This document shows, piece by piece, positions 48,641 through 59,739 of a DNA stretch of 64,000 nt (position 1 is its first letter; every line of letters begins with the position of its first letter). The DNA comes from Erigeron canadensis. Taxonomy: Eukaryota; Streptophyta; Magnoliopsida; Asterales; Asteraceae. The stretch lies in NCBI RefSeq assembly GCF_010389155.1, contig NC_057764.1, positions 9,672,001 to 9,736,000 on the forward strand. The letters are read 5' to 3'. A program made the position numbers and the translations under genes. The notes beneath the pieces are model-generated. The model was given only the letters and a program-made list of their open reading frames with translations. It was not told where the DNA came from and searched no databases.

Positions 48641-48752
48641 AGGTCGTCAGAACTTTAATAAAGGTGGTTCTATTGCTAGTCAGAATTCTGGGCGTCCATA
48701 CGCTAATACTGGGAACCATAGCTTAGGAGAGATCGACAACTTAAGAGCATTA

Positions 48753-49391
48753 ATGGTTCAGTCTGATGGTACATATAACTGGGGTTCGACTAGTGCCGAT
48801 GATCAGAATCATGCATTCATTGAAGAAATTCAAGACTTTGATGGAGGGATGAACGATCTTGTAGATAATTCATTCGACTATACATTGTATGCCAGCACGG
48901 ATGAACATGATAGTTTTCATCATAAGGTAGAAGAGGAACCGGAAACATCGAAACCAGTAAGAGCAAGTAACAGTGCTATTGAGAGATGGTTCATGGCACA
49001 CTTGGAAGTCATTGAACAACCGAAATCACTAAGGAAAACTACAGGGATGTGGTTTGTCAATAATGGATGTTCAAGACATATGACAGGAGATAGGAGATTT
49101 TTAACTGAATTCACTCATGTTAAAGGATCATATGTCTGTTTTGTAGAATCCAAAGGCGGAAATATCTCCGGGGTTGGAAGAGTTATTAAAGGAAGTATTT
49201 TAATTGACCACGTTAATTTTATTGAAAAACCGGATCAAGACTCTTTACCAGGTGTACGGATGTCAGGGAAGGACTTAAAAAAGGAAAAAGTCTATCTTAC
49301 GCATTATACACTAAAGGGTGGTGATCGGGTTTTTACCGAGAGAGAATTTTCGAAAGACTGTTTTCCTCGGGTTTTGATTGACAATGTGTGA
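48753..49391 (+). pseudogene. B protease region, active site mutated
   Basis: An open frame of 212 codons. After an acidic linker, WFVNNGCSRHMTGDRRFLTEF (about 49050) is the Copia protease active-site block, but the catalytic Asp-Ser-Gly has become Asn-Asn-Gly. Both changes are single G-to-A transitions. The frame continues SKGGNISGVGRVIKGSI and ends at TGA. Integrase does not follow. Confidence 0.8.
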
Positions 49392-49879
49392 AGTGTTGAG
49401 GTTAGCAAAGAGGATCGCAATCGTGCTCATCCTAGAATTATACCTCTTGTGTTAACTCCTGATCAAGAAGAGATATGCAGATCTCATGAACAAACTGTGA
49501 AGGACTTTGAAGATCAGTTAGATGGACGAAAGAGATAACTCCATGAAACTGATGATCATTGCTTCAAGAATACATGCTCTAATTAGTTTTATTATTTGTT
49601 ATGTTTTCTAAAGTTTATGATAGATATTTTACCATAGAAGATCATTTCTAGATGATGATCTGTAGTACATATTTTATTTTCTTATGTCTGTTCATTATTG
49701 GATATGTTAAATGTCTATTCCAGAATTGCACTAGCTTAATCACAGGGATGAAGAAATTGGTGTTCTTAAGGAAGGATACAGTCGTGGATGTCAATCTTCG
49801 AGGGGATATGGGAATACTGAATGCTTGTTCACAAGCTCAGATGCTTAAGGTTAGATATTCCTTTATGCTCTTGTAAAGA
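49392..49879 (+). other. Unassigned part of B where integrase and RT should be
   Basis: Only short frames are present, for example LTPDQEEICRSHEQTVKDFE at about 49460. No integrase or RT motif is seen. This marks an internal deletion, possibly with filler sequence. Confidence 0.4.
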
Positions 49880-50096
49880 AGGACACTAAATCCACCATAT
49901 CCATTACCAATAATCCTGTTAAGCACAGTAGGACTAAGCACATAGACTTATGGTTTCATTTATATGTGATTGTGCTGAAATTCTACTTAAAGTCACTCGC
50001 CACTTGACTTTAATTTAGTTGTTCTGTTTAGTAAGGCTTTCGACAGAACTCGTTTCGAGTTGCTAGTCCAATTGATTGGAATGAGAAATCTATAGT
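49880..50096 (+). pseudogene. B RNase H C-terminal remnant
   Basis: Reading across indels: KSTISITNNPVKHSRTKHIDL, then SKAFDRTRFELLVQLIGMRNL before TAG. This is the end of a Copia RNase H. Confidence 0.75.
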
Positions 50097-50361
50097 GACA
50101 GTGCCTCTCAACAGGAACTTTGAAAAATGTGTCGTGTCGTATTGTGTGTCATATAGAGACATATAAACAAAATAAAAATTAGAAAAGAAAAATAAAATAA
50201 TAAAAGGAGTAAGGTCACTGTGTGAAGACGAGTAGACGTGACGATACTTTAGCTTTTAAGCCTACTTAACTGTACTATAAAATTAAAATTGCTGTGTTCA
50301 TTGACTCCATTATATGATGTATCGATAGGCACAATGTACCAACGTTTCCTTATAATCTGAA

Positions 50362-50495
50362 CTTAAATGTATACAATGTTCTTATGGGAAACATATTCAG
50401 CTTTGTGGCTGAGAATGCCTGCTCTGTATGTAGAGTATGGTCCTTAAATGTATACAATGTTCTTATGTATGTAGAGAATGCCTGCTCTGTATGTA
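50362..50495. repeat. Duplicated patchwork at the right edge of B
   Basis: CTTAAATGTATACAATGTTC occurs at 50362 and 50443, and GAGAATGCCTGCTCTGTATG at 50411 and 50474. The duplicated unit is about 80 bp, imperfect and rearranged. Confidence 0.85.
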
Positions 50496-50545
50496 CACGT
50501 AATTGACGATACTCTGAACGTAAATCAATCTTTGATAACCACTTT
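50492..50545 (-). pseudogene. Sliver of another Gypsy reverse transcriptase
   Basis: The minus frame reads KIDLRSEYRQLRVH, a conserved Gypsy RT block also present in C (near 14620-14670) and D. It ends where the LTR of D begins, so D inserted into a pre-existing Gypsy fragment. Confidence 0.7.
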
Positions 50546-51718
50546 TGTCACACCCCGACTAAGGCAGAAAACTCGGGATGCAAGATAAAGCACACGCGCA
50601 CATGGATGTTACATAGGAATAGCTATATGTGTGCATAAATTAAGCATGGATAGTCAATTTCATAATTCAAACATGCAAAACACAGTTCACAACCAAGCAT
50701 TCAAATAAAGTATGAGATAAATTCCCAGACAGGGGAAGAGATTAGGCCTAATGCCATCAAGCACAAAAGAAGGTATGCAAAACTCCAAATCCTATGCATG
50801 AGGTCTGCTACAAGTCCCAAGTTCCAATTCTAGCCACGATTAGCTTGAACACCTGAAAGGAATACTCAAAAGTGTCAACACAAAGGTTGGTGAGTTCGTA
50901 GGTTCTGTAAACAAGTATCAAGAATGGTGCCAGGTCAAAAGATCATCAAGATCCATAGCAATATGGCTAACAACTTACTTATGATAGCAAGAATCAAGTA
51001 TCTCTATGCAACCGGCACTTACGGTATACCAGGCCTAACGGTGCAAGTATCAAGTATCAAGTATCTCAACTGGTGCCTCCAACTCCACCATAAGTATCAA
51101 GTATCAAGCATCTCAGACTCCAACATAAGTATCAAGCATCAAGTATCAAGTATCATAGTGCACATCATACAGTACAGTCAAATAGCCATAAATGATGATA
51201 GACACAAAGGCACGAGTATCCTTTCACCCCAAAATATTTATATAAGTAAAAAGGGGCTACGAAACTCACAATGATCTGGTGCAAGCACGGTTTATAAGCA
51301 CAGAGATCAAGCACCAAGATAGATAGGTTATATCTATCAAAATCCAAGTACACCTTGATGGAAACCTATATATAGATCATTGGTCATAAATGAACACACG
51401 TATTAGTTCATGTGATTTATTAATCATTGAAATGTCCTTGATGAACTGATGATTTGGTCCTTAAAGATCCTTGAACTTTTGACTCAAAAAGAGTTTGAAT
51501 GATCACACACACATATGTAGTTATAATGGTAATGTGTTGAACATGTCGTTACTAATGATTTTCTTGTATTAAGAACTTAGTTTGATCGACCATAGAACTT
51601 GTGCTTTAAATGATTTAGATGAATTATGAGTTTTAATGTACTGGTCTAGTGGTTAAGTACAAGATCTAGTTGATTTAAGTTCAAGCATGCCAAGTTATAA
51701 AACAAGATCATTTTGTGT

Positions 51719-51914
51719 CAAGATCTTCCTGTCAAGATCTTCCTGGCAAGATCTTCCTGGCAAGAATGTCCTAGCAAGATCTTCCTGGCAAGATCGTCCT
51801 GGCAAGATCTTCCTGGCAAGATCTTCCTAGCAAGATCTTCCTGGCAAGATCTTCCTGGCAAGATCGTCCTGGCAAGATCTTCCTGGCAAGATCTTCCTGG
51901 CAAGATCTTCCTAG
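51719..51914. repeat. 14-bp minisatellite, 14 units
   Basis: The unit CAAGATCTTCCTGG is repeated 14 times without gaps. Variants change CTT to CGT in two units and the final GG to AG in three; one unit is CAAGAATGTCCTAG. The core AAGATCTT is a perfect palindrome. Longer read-through frames here on both strands are artefacts of the repeat. Confidence 0.95.
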
Positions 51915-52661
51915 CGCCAAGAACAATTGTTTGAGCAAAACCAATCTTAGAAGATCAGTTACCCAGAAGTGTTCCAACACCACAACACATCACAACTTTC
52001 ACACGAGACCAAACGAGCATGCACAAGAACGAACAGGCTGCCCTAGGAGGATCTTGGGACCAAGATCGTCCTATCAGGACCGTCCCATTCACCAAGCGGG
52101 CTGGACAAGCACGAGAACACAAAACGAAGGTCTAGACCGATTTCAGGACTTGTTGGGTCATAAAACTAGCACATATTCACACAATATCATCGTCTCATAA
52201 CACCAATACTAATTAAAAGATCAAAACATGCTATGAACAAATTGTGACCTCAAGAACAAGTTGTACTTTCACTTTCAAAAAATTGGGTTTTGTAGATTAA
52301 AGCATGTTATGACTCAAAATTGTTCATAAAAATGTTACTAAACACATTTAGACACAAACCCATTAACGATTAACACGATTTTCATTCAAAAATTGGACCA
52401 AAACATCAAGAACATAAACTTGAAAAAGTACATTTTTAATTTGATCAAAAGCTCATCAAATGTTGTTGTTACCTGTAAAATGATTCAAGAAGTGTGTTTT
52501 GATCATCAAGAGGATGCTAAAAGTACAGACGATTTTGATTTAACAATCCAAAATCAAGAGATGCTTTTGTGTGTGTTTTTGGTGGCTGCAGTGTGTGTTT
52601 TTAGTGAGAGAAGTGGAAGAAGAAGAAGATGAAGGTTGGTGCTTTCTCTCTCTAAACCCTC

Positions 52662-52669
52662 TATTTATA
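52662..52669 (-). promoter_or_regulatory. D LTR TATA box
   Basis: TATAAATA on the minus strand in AAAAACTATAAATAGAGG, about 280 bp from the sense 5' end of the LTR. Confidence 0.6.
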
Positions 52670-52949
52670 GTTTTTCCAATATTAAATGATTTAGTAAATG
52701 TAGGGACTATTTGTGAACTAGAACTTTTATGAACACGAACGTTTACGACCCGAGCTTTAGTATTCTATCGTATTAAATCATAAATTTGTCATTTAAATCA
52801 AGATTTAAGATCAATTTGACCTTCATGTAAACACATAATTGGGTCTAAATATATCAAGAACTTAAATTAAATAGAACTGTCTAATTATTCTAATGGTGAA
52901 TGTACGATTCGAGGAACTTATTTAGTACATTTCTAAGTCGCTTGTTACA

Positions 52950-52966
52950 TTCTCCCCTACTTAAAG
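52950..52966 (-). other. D polypurine tract
   Basis: The minus strand reads AAGTAGGGGAGAA next to the LTR, preceded by GGGACAAAATTCC, the conserved end of this Gypsy group. Confidence 0.8.
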
Positions 52967-53192
52967 GAATTTTGTCCCGAAATTCGAATTACACGTCATG
53001 CTTCAAGTTTCGATTGCACACCAAGTTTACAAGCATCAAGTTGCACGTTAAGTCTCAAGTATGTAATTACACAATAAGTAGTAAGTAGTATGATTCACAT
53101 TGAACTTCAAGCATCACATCGCATAGCAAGCATTGAATGTCAAGTTAGGCACTAAGTTCTTAAGTTACTTTGGGTTTGTTATACTGGGTTAA

Positions 53193-54480
53193 GCGAATAA
53201 GTGAGGATACTTAAGTTTCATTTGATCTTCTCTTTCCCAAGTGAACTTTGGGCCAACGAACTTTCACAATGGTATACTTATGTTTCTTGAGCTTCTTGAC
53301 TTCTCAATCCATAATTTCAACAGGTTCTTCTTTGAAACTTAAATCACTATCTACTCGTATCTCGTTGAAGGGTACATATGTTGCTTCATCAGCTAGACAC
53401 TTCTTGAGGTTCGACACATGAAAGACATCGTGCACGTTGCTCAGCTCTGGAGGAAGTTTCAAACGGTAAGTTACTGCACCCACACGTTCTATGATCTCGA
53501 AAGGTCCAACGTATCTCGGAGCTAGCTTCCCTCTCTTAATGAATCTAACTACACCTTTCCAAGGCGATACTTTAAGCATTACCCGATCGCCCACCTGAAT
53601 TCTAAGGGTTTTCATCGATAGTCAACATATTTCTTCTGTCTATCTCTTGCCTTCATGAGGTTCTCCTTGATCTGAGCAACCCTTTCAGTAGTTTCCACAA
53701 TGATTTCTGGTCCTATTAACTGCATGTCTCCCACTTTGTGCCATGCAGGTGGAGATCGACATTTTCTTCCATACAAAACCTCAAAAGGAGGACATCCAAT
53801 AGTCGAATGATAACTACTGTTATAAGAGAACTCGACTAGTGGGAGGTGAGTATCCCAACTACCACCAAAATCGATGACACAAGCTCTTAGCATGTCCTTT
53901 AGAGTCTGAATCGTCCTCTCACTCTGACCGTCTGTCTATGGATGGTAAGCCGTGCTCATATCAATTCGCCTTCCCAAGGCTCGTTGCATCGATTTCCAAA
54001 ATCCGGATGTAAACCGACTATCTCTATCACAAATGATTGATAGTGGAACGTCGTGCTTAGCTACAATCTCCTTAAGATACAGACGCGCATATTGTTCCAT
54101 ACTATAATCTTCCCTTGTAGGTATGAAGTGAGCTGACTTGGTTAGTCGATCTACTACCACCCATATTGCATCTTTACTACTACTTGTTCTTGATAACTTC
54201 GTGACCAAATCCATGGTAATCTTTTCCCACTTCCACGTGGGAAGCTCTGGCTGCGTCAGTAGTCCTCCTGGTTTCTTATGTTCTGCCTTAACCTTCAGAC
54301 ACGTTAGACACTTGCTTACATAAACAGCCACATCGTTTTTCATTCCTGGCCACCAAAATAGATCTCGCAAGTCTTGATACATCTTATCTATCCCTGGGTG
54401 AATAGAATATCTTGCTTGGTGCGCTTCATCCATTATCAGCTTCCTTAGTCCCCCATACATTGGTATCCACAATCGGTCGC
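53193..54480 (-). pseudogene. D integrase with chromodomain-like tail
   Basis: The zinc-binding H-H-C-C part is visible ([34 protein letters not shown]). The catalytic core shows [10 protein letters not shown] (Asp), IICDRDSRF (Asp) and the invariant YHPQTDGQ reading YHP-stop-TDG (TAG at 53936). It continues [33 protein letters not shown], a frameshift near 53612, [17 protein letters not shown] and [18 protein letters not shown] follows at 53304, then EVKKLKK and REDQMKLKYPHLF, the chromodomain-like end. Confidence 0.9.
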
Positions 54481-54639
54481 AAAAATACAGTCCTTCATCT
54501 TCTCTTTGAGCAAATTATTGTTCTATCATACCTCCCAACCCTTCTCTATCAATATTTTCTTTCTTGTTTGCTTCTACGTGTCCCCCAATCACTCTATCTT
54601 TCAGACCGTTGTGTAAAGTAACGCTCATAGCTCTAATTC

Positions 54640-54913
54640 GTCTTGGTCTAACTCTTTCCTTCCTACTTAAGGCGTCAGCTACCACGTTTGCCTTCCCCGG
54701 ATGATAACGGATCTCGAAGTCATATCTTTTTGGTTAAAGATATGCTGAAGGCTCTTATAGTCTGTGTATATCACACTCTTCGTCCCGTACAGGTAATATC
54801 TCCAACACTTCAGCGCGAAAACAATAGCCCCTAACTCCAAATCGTGTGTCGTATAATTCTTCTCGTGGATCTTCAGCTGTCAAGAAGTATACGCAATAAC
54901 CTTGCCTTTTTGC
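54640..54913 (-). pseudogene. D RNase H, downstream half
   Basis: It reads QKGKVIAYTS, then a TGA (54880-54882) for an expected CGA Arg, then QLKIHEKNYTTHDLELGA, YLYGTKSVIYTDYKSLQHIF and, after an internal deletion, RYHPGKANVVADALSRKE. The Asp of YTDYKS is kept. The upstream half of the domain is at 58916 on the far side of E. Confidence 0.85.
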
Positions 54914-57900
54914 TGTAACAACCCTACTTTTTAATATTTTATACGTGCTAGTTAGGTTGTCTATGTTCCCGCAAGCCATAGTTATACTTGAAGCTAGTAG
55001 GTAATGCCCCAAATTAGTAATCTAAAGCTAATGATATGTATAAGAATTACCTAATGAAAATACCTCGGAACAAAAATTTTTAGAGGTGATTAATCGTTAC
55101 GATAATAATAACTTAAGTCTCACAAATTGAGATACCAATCAAAATCCCTATGAAATATCCAACAAATCAAAAACAAAGCCAAATCAAGTAAATATGATCG
55201 TAATATGTAAAATTTCCAACTAAAAATATAATTGGAAGTATTATGTGAGTAAAAGCGTCGAAAACTTAATAAGTAAGCATATAAGCTTAAAAATGAATAC
55301 GAATTTACAACCAATGACCTATGTAACCAACTAAAAATATAAAAAATATATCCATACACATATATATACATAACATATGCATACATTTATATATTCCTAA
55401 CTAAAACAACCATTTTCTTACATTTAACTAACAAAACACTTACAAAAACAAATACCCATTAAACTTATACATACACTAATATACTTACACTATAATTTAA
55501 CAAAAAAAAAAAATACTCCAAACCCCTCCAAATACCCATAGAGGCCGGCCCCCCCTTTTCCCCCCTCTCACACTCCACATTTTGAATATTACTCCTCCCA
55601 ACTCTCCCTTGAAACTCACACAAAACACACTCTTCACTTTTTACACACACCAACTTTATTTTCTCTCTCAGAAACTCTCCTCTCCTCCCTCTCTTCTTCT
55701 TGAAATTGGCAGCCACAAAACAAAGGGAAGAACAAAGCAAAACTCATCTAAACACTTGTTAATAATAAGGGTTTAGGATAGGTTAAGCAAGGGTTTGATT
55801 AAGCTAAGGATTAAGGGTTGTTTTGAGGTTGAAACAAGGGTTATTTGGAGCTTTTGAGTCACGAAATTTCTGCACTTTTTCCATCTTCAAAAGTGTTCTT
55901 CAAGGGTATATATCTTCATCTCTTTACTAGATTAATCTTGTTCTTGTTCATATTAAAAAGGTTTTATCAAAAGTCCATGTTTTCTTCATATTTTCTTTTG
56001 AATATACACTTGATGAGGGCAAAGTTGATAGGATCTTTCTTTCCATGCTCATGCATGTTGAATCCATGAAGAAAGATCCAAGGATTCAACTAGCTAAAGA
56101 CCCAAAAGTGTAGTTATATATTATATAGCTTTTGATATGGTTTTTCTTGTGAAAGATGGTCATATTAATATATATTATGAAGAAATATTTTCTGGAAAAA
56201 TTGGTAAAAGAATATGTACTTGATGTTATATTATTAGATCCATGAAAGTTTGTAGCAAAAAGTGTTGATGTGTGTTGATAGTTTGTAAAGTAACTTTTTA
56301 TATAAAAAGATGAACATATTTTATGTAATATTTGTACATATATTTCTGGAATATTTCATAAAAATATATTTTATGTTGATGGATTTTTGATGGATAAAGA
56401 TTTATGTTAAAAAGTGTTGATTTAAGTGCATGCATGCTAAATTTAAGAAGGTTGGATTTGTTGTTGGATTATGAGATGAAGCTAGGCTTTTAATAAGTGA
56501 AAAATATGTTAATATTATTGTTAATATTCTGGAAAAATTATTATAATGTCAAAAATATGATTATGGAACTAAACAAGTCAAAATAGGCTTGAAATCGAAA
56601 ACTGAAAGCTTGTAAAAATGCACTTTTAGCACCCACTTGCACCAAAATCAAATGACCAAGAAAATATCACAAAGTTACTGTGAAAAATTGATATTTATAT
56701 TACAAAACTCAACTTGGTTGGTTCAAGACAATAACAAGCTTAAAAATCACTTTTTCGGGTCAAATAATCACCAACCGAAAGCACAAAATTGCACATATCA
56801 CACCACCACCACAATCACGACTTGGAACATCAAAATATGATGGATATTCTGGACAAAATGAAACAAGAAAAAAAATCCCTTTTGAAGCACTTAATTTGCT
56901 TAAGAAATGAGGCAAAAATCACTATTTCGGTAAACGATTTTCATGTTTAAAAGTCCTCAAATTATAAGGACACAAGAGAAGTTGAATGGTTATAAATTTT
57001 TATTGATAAAGGTGCCTAGAAAGGCCTGGAATTTTTGGACAAAAACTCTTGTGGTGATTTCTAAGTGTTTTTATGAATTAATAAATTTAAAAGGGATTTA
57101 AAGGATAATTAAATCAATAATAAATTATATAAATCATGAACTTGGAAAAATTCACATAACCAATGATAAAATAACTCAAACCTACTGTAGAAAAGTAATT
57201 ACAAGAAAAGAACCAAGTTTCATATGATTTAAGAATAAATAACTAAGTTAAAATCACAAATTAATCACTATTATTAAATAAATAATAAAGCTTAAATAAA
57301 TATATAAAATATAACCTTACAAGTTGAAAAGCATAATAAGCAGTAGATAATCACAATATAATTATCTATGAATTTTAAAGGTAATTTAAGAACCTAAAGA
57401 TAATTATAAAGAATTATTTAATTAATTAATACATAAATGGAATAAATATGTAATTAAATAATAATAAATCAAGGAAATTAATATAAATCAGAAAATATAT
57501 TTTAAGATTCATAATATTATAGTACCAATATCAAATAAAATTACAAAGCTAAGCATACAAAAGAAATCATGCGTATCAAAGCCAAACTACCGAAATTCTA
57601 ATAAACGCGCAAAAACGTATAACGCGAAAACTACTCTTATCACCAATTCTAATTTAACCAAACATTTTGAACATCATAATACACTTTGATTCCATAATTA
57701 AGTAACAACCAAATATAGGCAAGCCTACTAGCATACATCTCATGATCTAGTTTACTAGTTCATGTAACACATACTTACGTTGTGTATATTTGAATACCAT
57801 GGTTTAGGCTTGCTTGAGGAACGACACCACTAGGCGCATTCCACGTACTTGATCAGCCCCTAACACCCTCCAATCAAGTGAGTCATAGCCCCCTTTTCAA

Positions 57901-58910
57901 ACTATTTTATGTGTTTAACTTTCGGGGTGAAAAGCATGATAAGTAAAGTTATTTTATATATATATATGAAGTATTTCTTGAAAGAAAGTTTGATATATGA
58001 AAAGACTCTTGATAAGTATGATTATGATATGAAGTTATAACGTATGTTCCAAGTGATAATTGTTATATGATGAACTTGAGTTCTGTCAACCCGTTTTCTT
58101 TTCGGTACACTACTATTTACTCCTAAGGGAGGCCTTCGTGATGACCATCACTTCCAGTCCGACCATTAGGAGTCGTCCACCCATCCGGAGCGTAACGGTG
58201 GAAGGATGGTTGCCTTCGTGATGACCATCACTTCCAGTCCGACCATTAGGGTGTTCTAGCTACGTAAGTTTAATCGGTCGTCCTCATGACACGACCCCAA
58301 GTATAAGTAAGGCACTTGATTGACAGCTTGTGCAAAGATAAGAAGTATTATGACGCTTCGGACTTGAAAATGGTAGTAGTAGTGGCTCAAGTATTTATTC
58401 ATCAAAAAGCTATTTAAGTTTTGCCCTCGTGGTTAAAAGAAATTGAAGTTGAAATGATTGGATATTAAGATTTGAGTATTAAGATTTGAACATACGTTTT
58501 TGGAAAAGAATATTCGTAAAGATATTTGAAGGTCCTACTTGGTGGTTCTTTATTTTTGGTCATAAGTGGTATATTAATATATATATGTTGCTAGTTAAAA
58601 ACCTATGAACTCACTCAACTCTCGTAGTTGACACTTTTTCTTCATGCTTTTCAGGTTTAGAGCAGTAAGTTTGCTAATGGACCGCCTCTGGATGTTGTAA
58701 TTGTTTGATGCTTGAAGGCTTGTAATGCAAACAATTATCCTTTTAAATCGGATTTGGATTTATGTAATTGTTTTAAACAATTGAATTTGAACTATGTAAT
58801 CGCTTATTTTGGGATGATTTTAAGACTTTAATTATGATGTTTTCCATTTAATCTTTTGTACCATGTCGTTCTGTGGCATCTCGTGTTTCCGCCGTAGTCG
58901 GGGTGTTACA
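54914..58910 (+). mobile_element. E: 4.0-kb solo LTR of a Gypsy chromovirus
   Basis: It begins TGTAACAACCC and ends GTCGGGGTGTTACA, with a perfect target duplication TTTGC (54909-54913 and 58911-58915). The reverse complement of its right end (TGTAACACCCCGACTACGGC) matches the starts of the C and D LTRs, so its sense strand is plus. No coding region is present. A pyrimidine-rich leader-like stretch follows the C-runs at 55550-55700. It splits the RNase H of D. Confidence 0.85.
58132..58250. repeat. 39-bp direct repeat in E
   Basis: Two exact 39-bp copies (58132-58170 and 58212-58250), 80 bp apart, starting GCCTTCGTGATGACC and ending CCGACCATTAGG. Each contains the inverted repeat GTGATG-AC-CATCAC. 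Confidence 0.9.
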
Positions 58911-58915
58911 TTTGC

Positions 58916-59739
58916 ATCAATACACACCCTAAGCCTTGACCCGATGCGTCACAATAAATGATAAAGTCATCAGATCCGTCAGGGAGACTTAAGATCGGCG
59001 CGTTACATAACTTCTCCTTCAGTAGTCTGAAAGCTTCTTCTTGTTTCTCGCCCCAATCAAAACTTCTATCCTTGTGTGTCAACAACGTTAAGGGTTGTCC
59101 GATCCTTGAGAAGTTTTCTATGAATCGTCGATAGTAGCCTGCTAATCCAAGGAACTGTCGGATCTTTGTCGGTGTCTCTGGTCTTCTCCATTTCTCCACC
59201 GCTTCTATCTTGCTGGGGTCAACCTTTATTCTATCCTTGTTAACTACATGACCCAAAAACTTCACCTCTTCCAACCAAAATTCACATTTTGAGAATTTTC
59301 CATACAATTTTTCAGTTCTCAGAAGCTCCAATGCTTGCCTCAGATGCACTTCGTGCTCCTTCTTAGTCCTTGAGTATATGAGGATGTCGTCGATGAATAC
59401 AATGATGAAATCATCTAAGTATGGCTTACATACGCGGTTCATGAGATCCATGAAAACAGCAGGCGCGTTTGTCAATCCAAATGGCATCACCAAAAACTCA
59501 AAATGCCCATATCTCGTGCTAAAAGCTGTTTTTGCTATGTCTTCTTCGCGTACTCTCAACTGATGATAGCCAGAACGAAGATCGATCTTAGAGAAGTACT
59601 TGGCGCCTTGGAACTGATCGAACAAATCATCAATACATGGCAAAGGATAACGGTTCTTAACGGTTAATTTGTTCAACTCGCGGTAATCAACGCATATGCG
59701 AAACGACCCATCCTTTTTTTTAACAAATAATATCGGTGC
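58916..59739 (-). pseudogene. D reverse transcriptase and start of RNase H
   Basis: An uninterrupted frame from the F insertion site: [34 protein letters not shown], given here in two blocks ([34 protein letters not shown]). Then [43 protein letters not shown] (catalytic), [22 protein letters not shown], and RNase H start [17 protein letters not shown], cut by E. RT itself has no stop, so D was probably younger than C when it was interrupted. Confidence 0.92.

Larger units (their letters stand above)
46389..50491 (+). mobile_element. B: Copia element with large internal loss, second version
   Basis: It consists of a 5' LTR 46389-46930, PBS at 46933-46945, leader, gag, zinc knuckle and protease. 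Then integrase and RT are almost entirely missing, an RNase H tail lies at 49880-50096, and post-pol sequence resembling that of H follows. No 3' LTR is seen; the element ends in a patchwork at 50362-50491. Left flank GTGCA has no partner in the window. Confidence 0.75.
50546..52949 (-). repeat. D 3' LTR
   Basis: 2,404 bp, TGTCACACCCCGACT to CGCTTGTTACA. Minus-strand TATAAATA lies at 52662-52669. It contains CAAGTATCAAGTATC-type repeats (51040-51160) and the 14-bp minisatellite. Confidence 0.9.
50546..59739 (-). mobile_element. D: Ty3/Gypsy chromovirus, 3' part, interrupted by E and F
   Basis: The 3' LTR is 50546-52949. Inside it, in sense order from the right, are RT (59739-58916), RNase H (split by E), integrase with chromodomain-like tail and PPT. 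The 5' half lies beyond F. Termini and domain sequence match the C family broadly but not closely. It is decayed. Confidence 0.9.

Noticed and set aside
51719..51914. CRISPR-like array
   Set aside because: Units are 14 bp with no spacers, in a plant LTR; it is a minisatellite.
51713..51983. Repetitive protein frames on both strands (ARSSWQDLPGKIF-like and CQEDLARKILPGR-like)
   Set aside because: Read-through of a 14-bp minisatellite in all frames inside an LTR; no start, context or codon signal.
54914..58910. Large intron or host gene inside D RNase H
   Set aside because: Perfect 5-bp target duplication and LTR termini explain it as an insertion.
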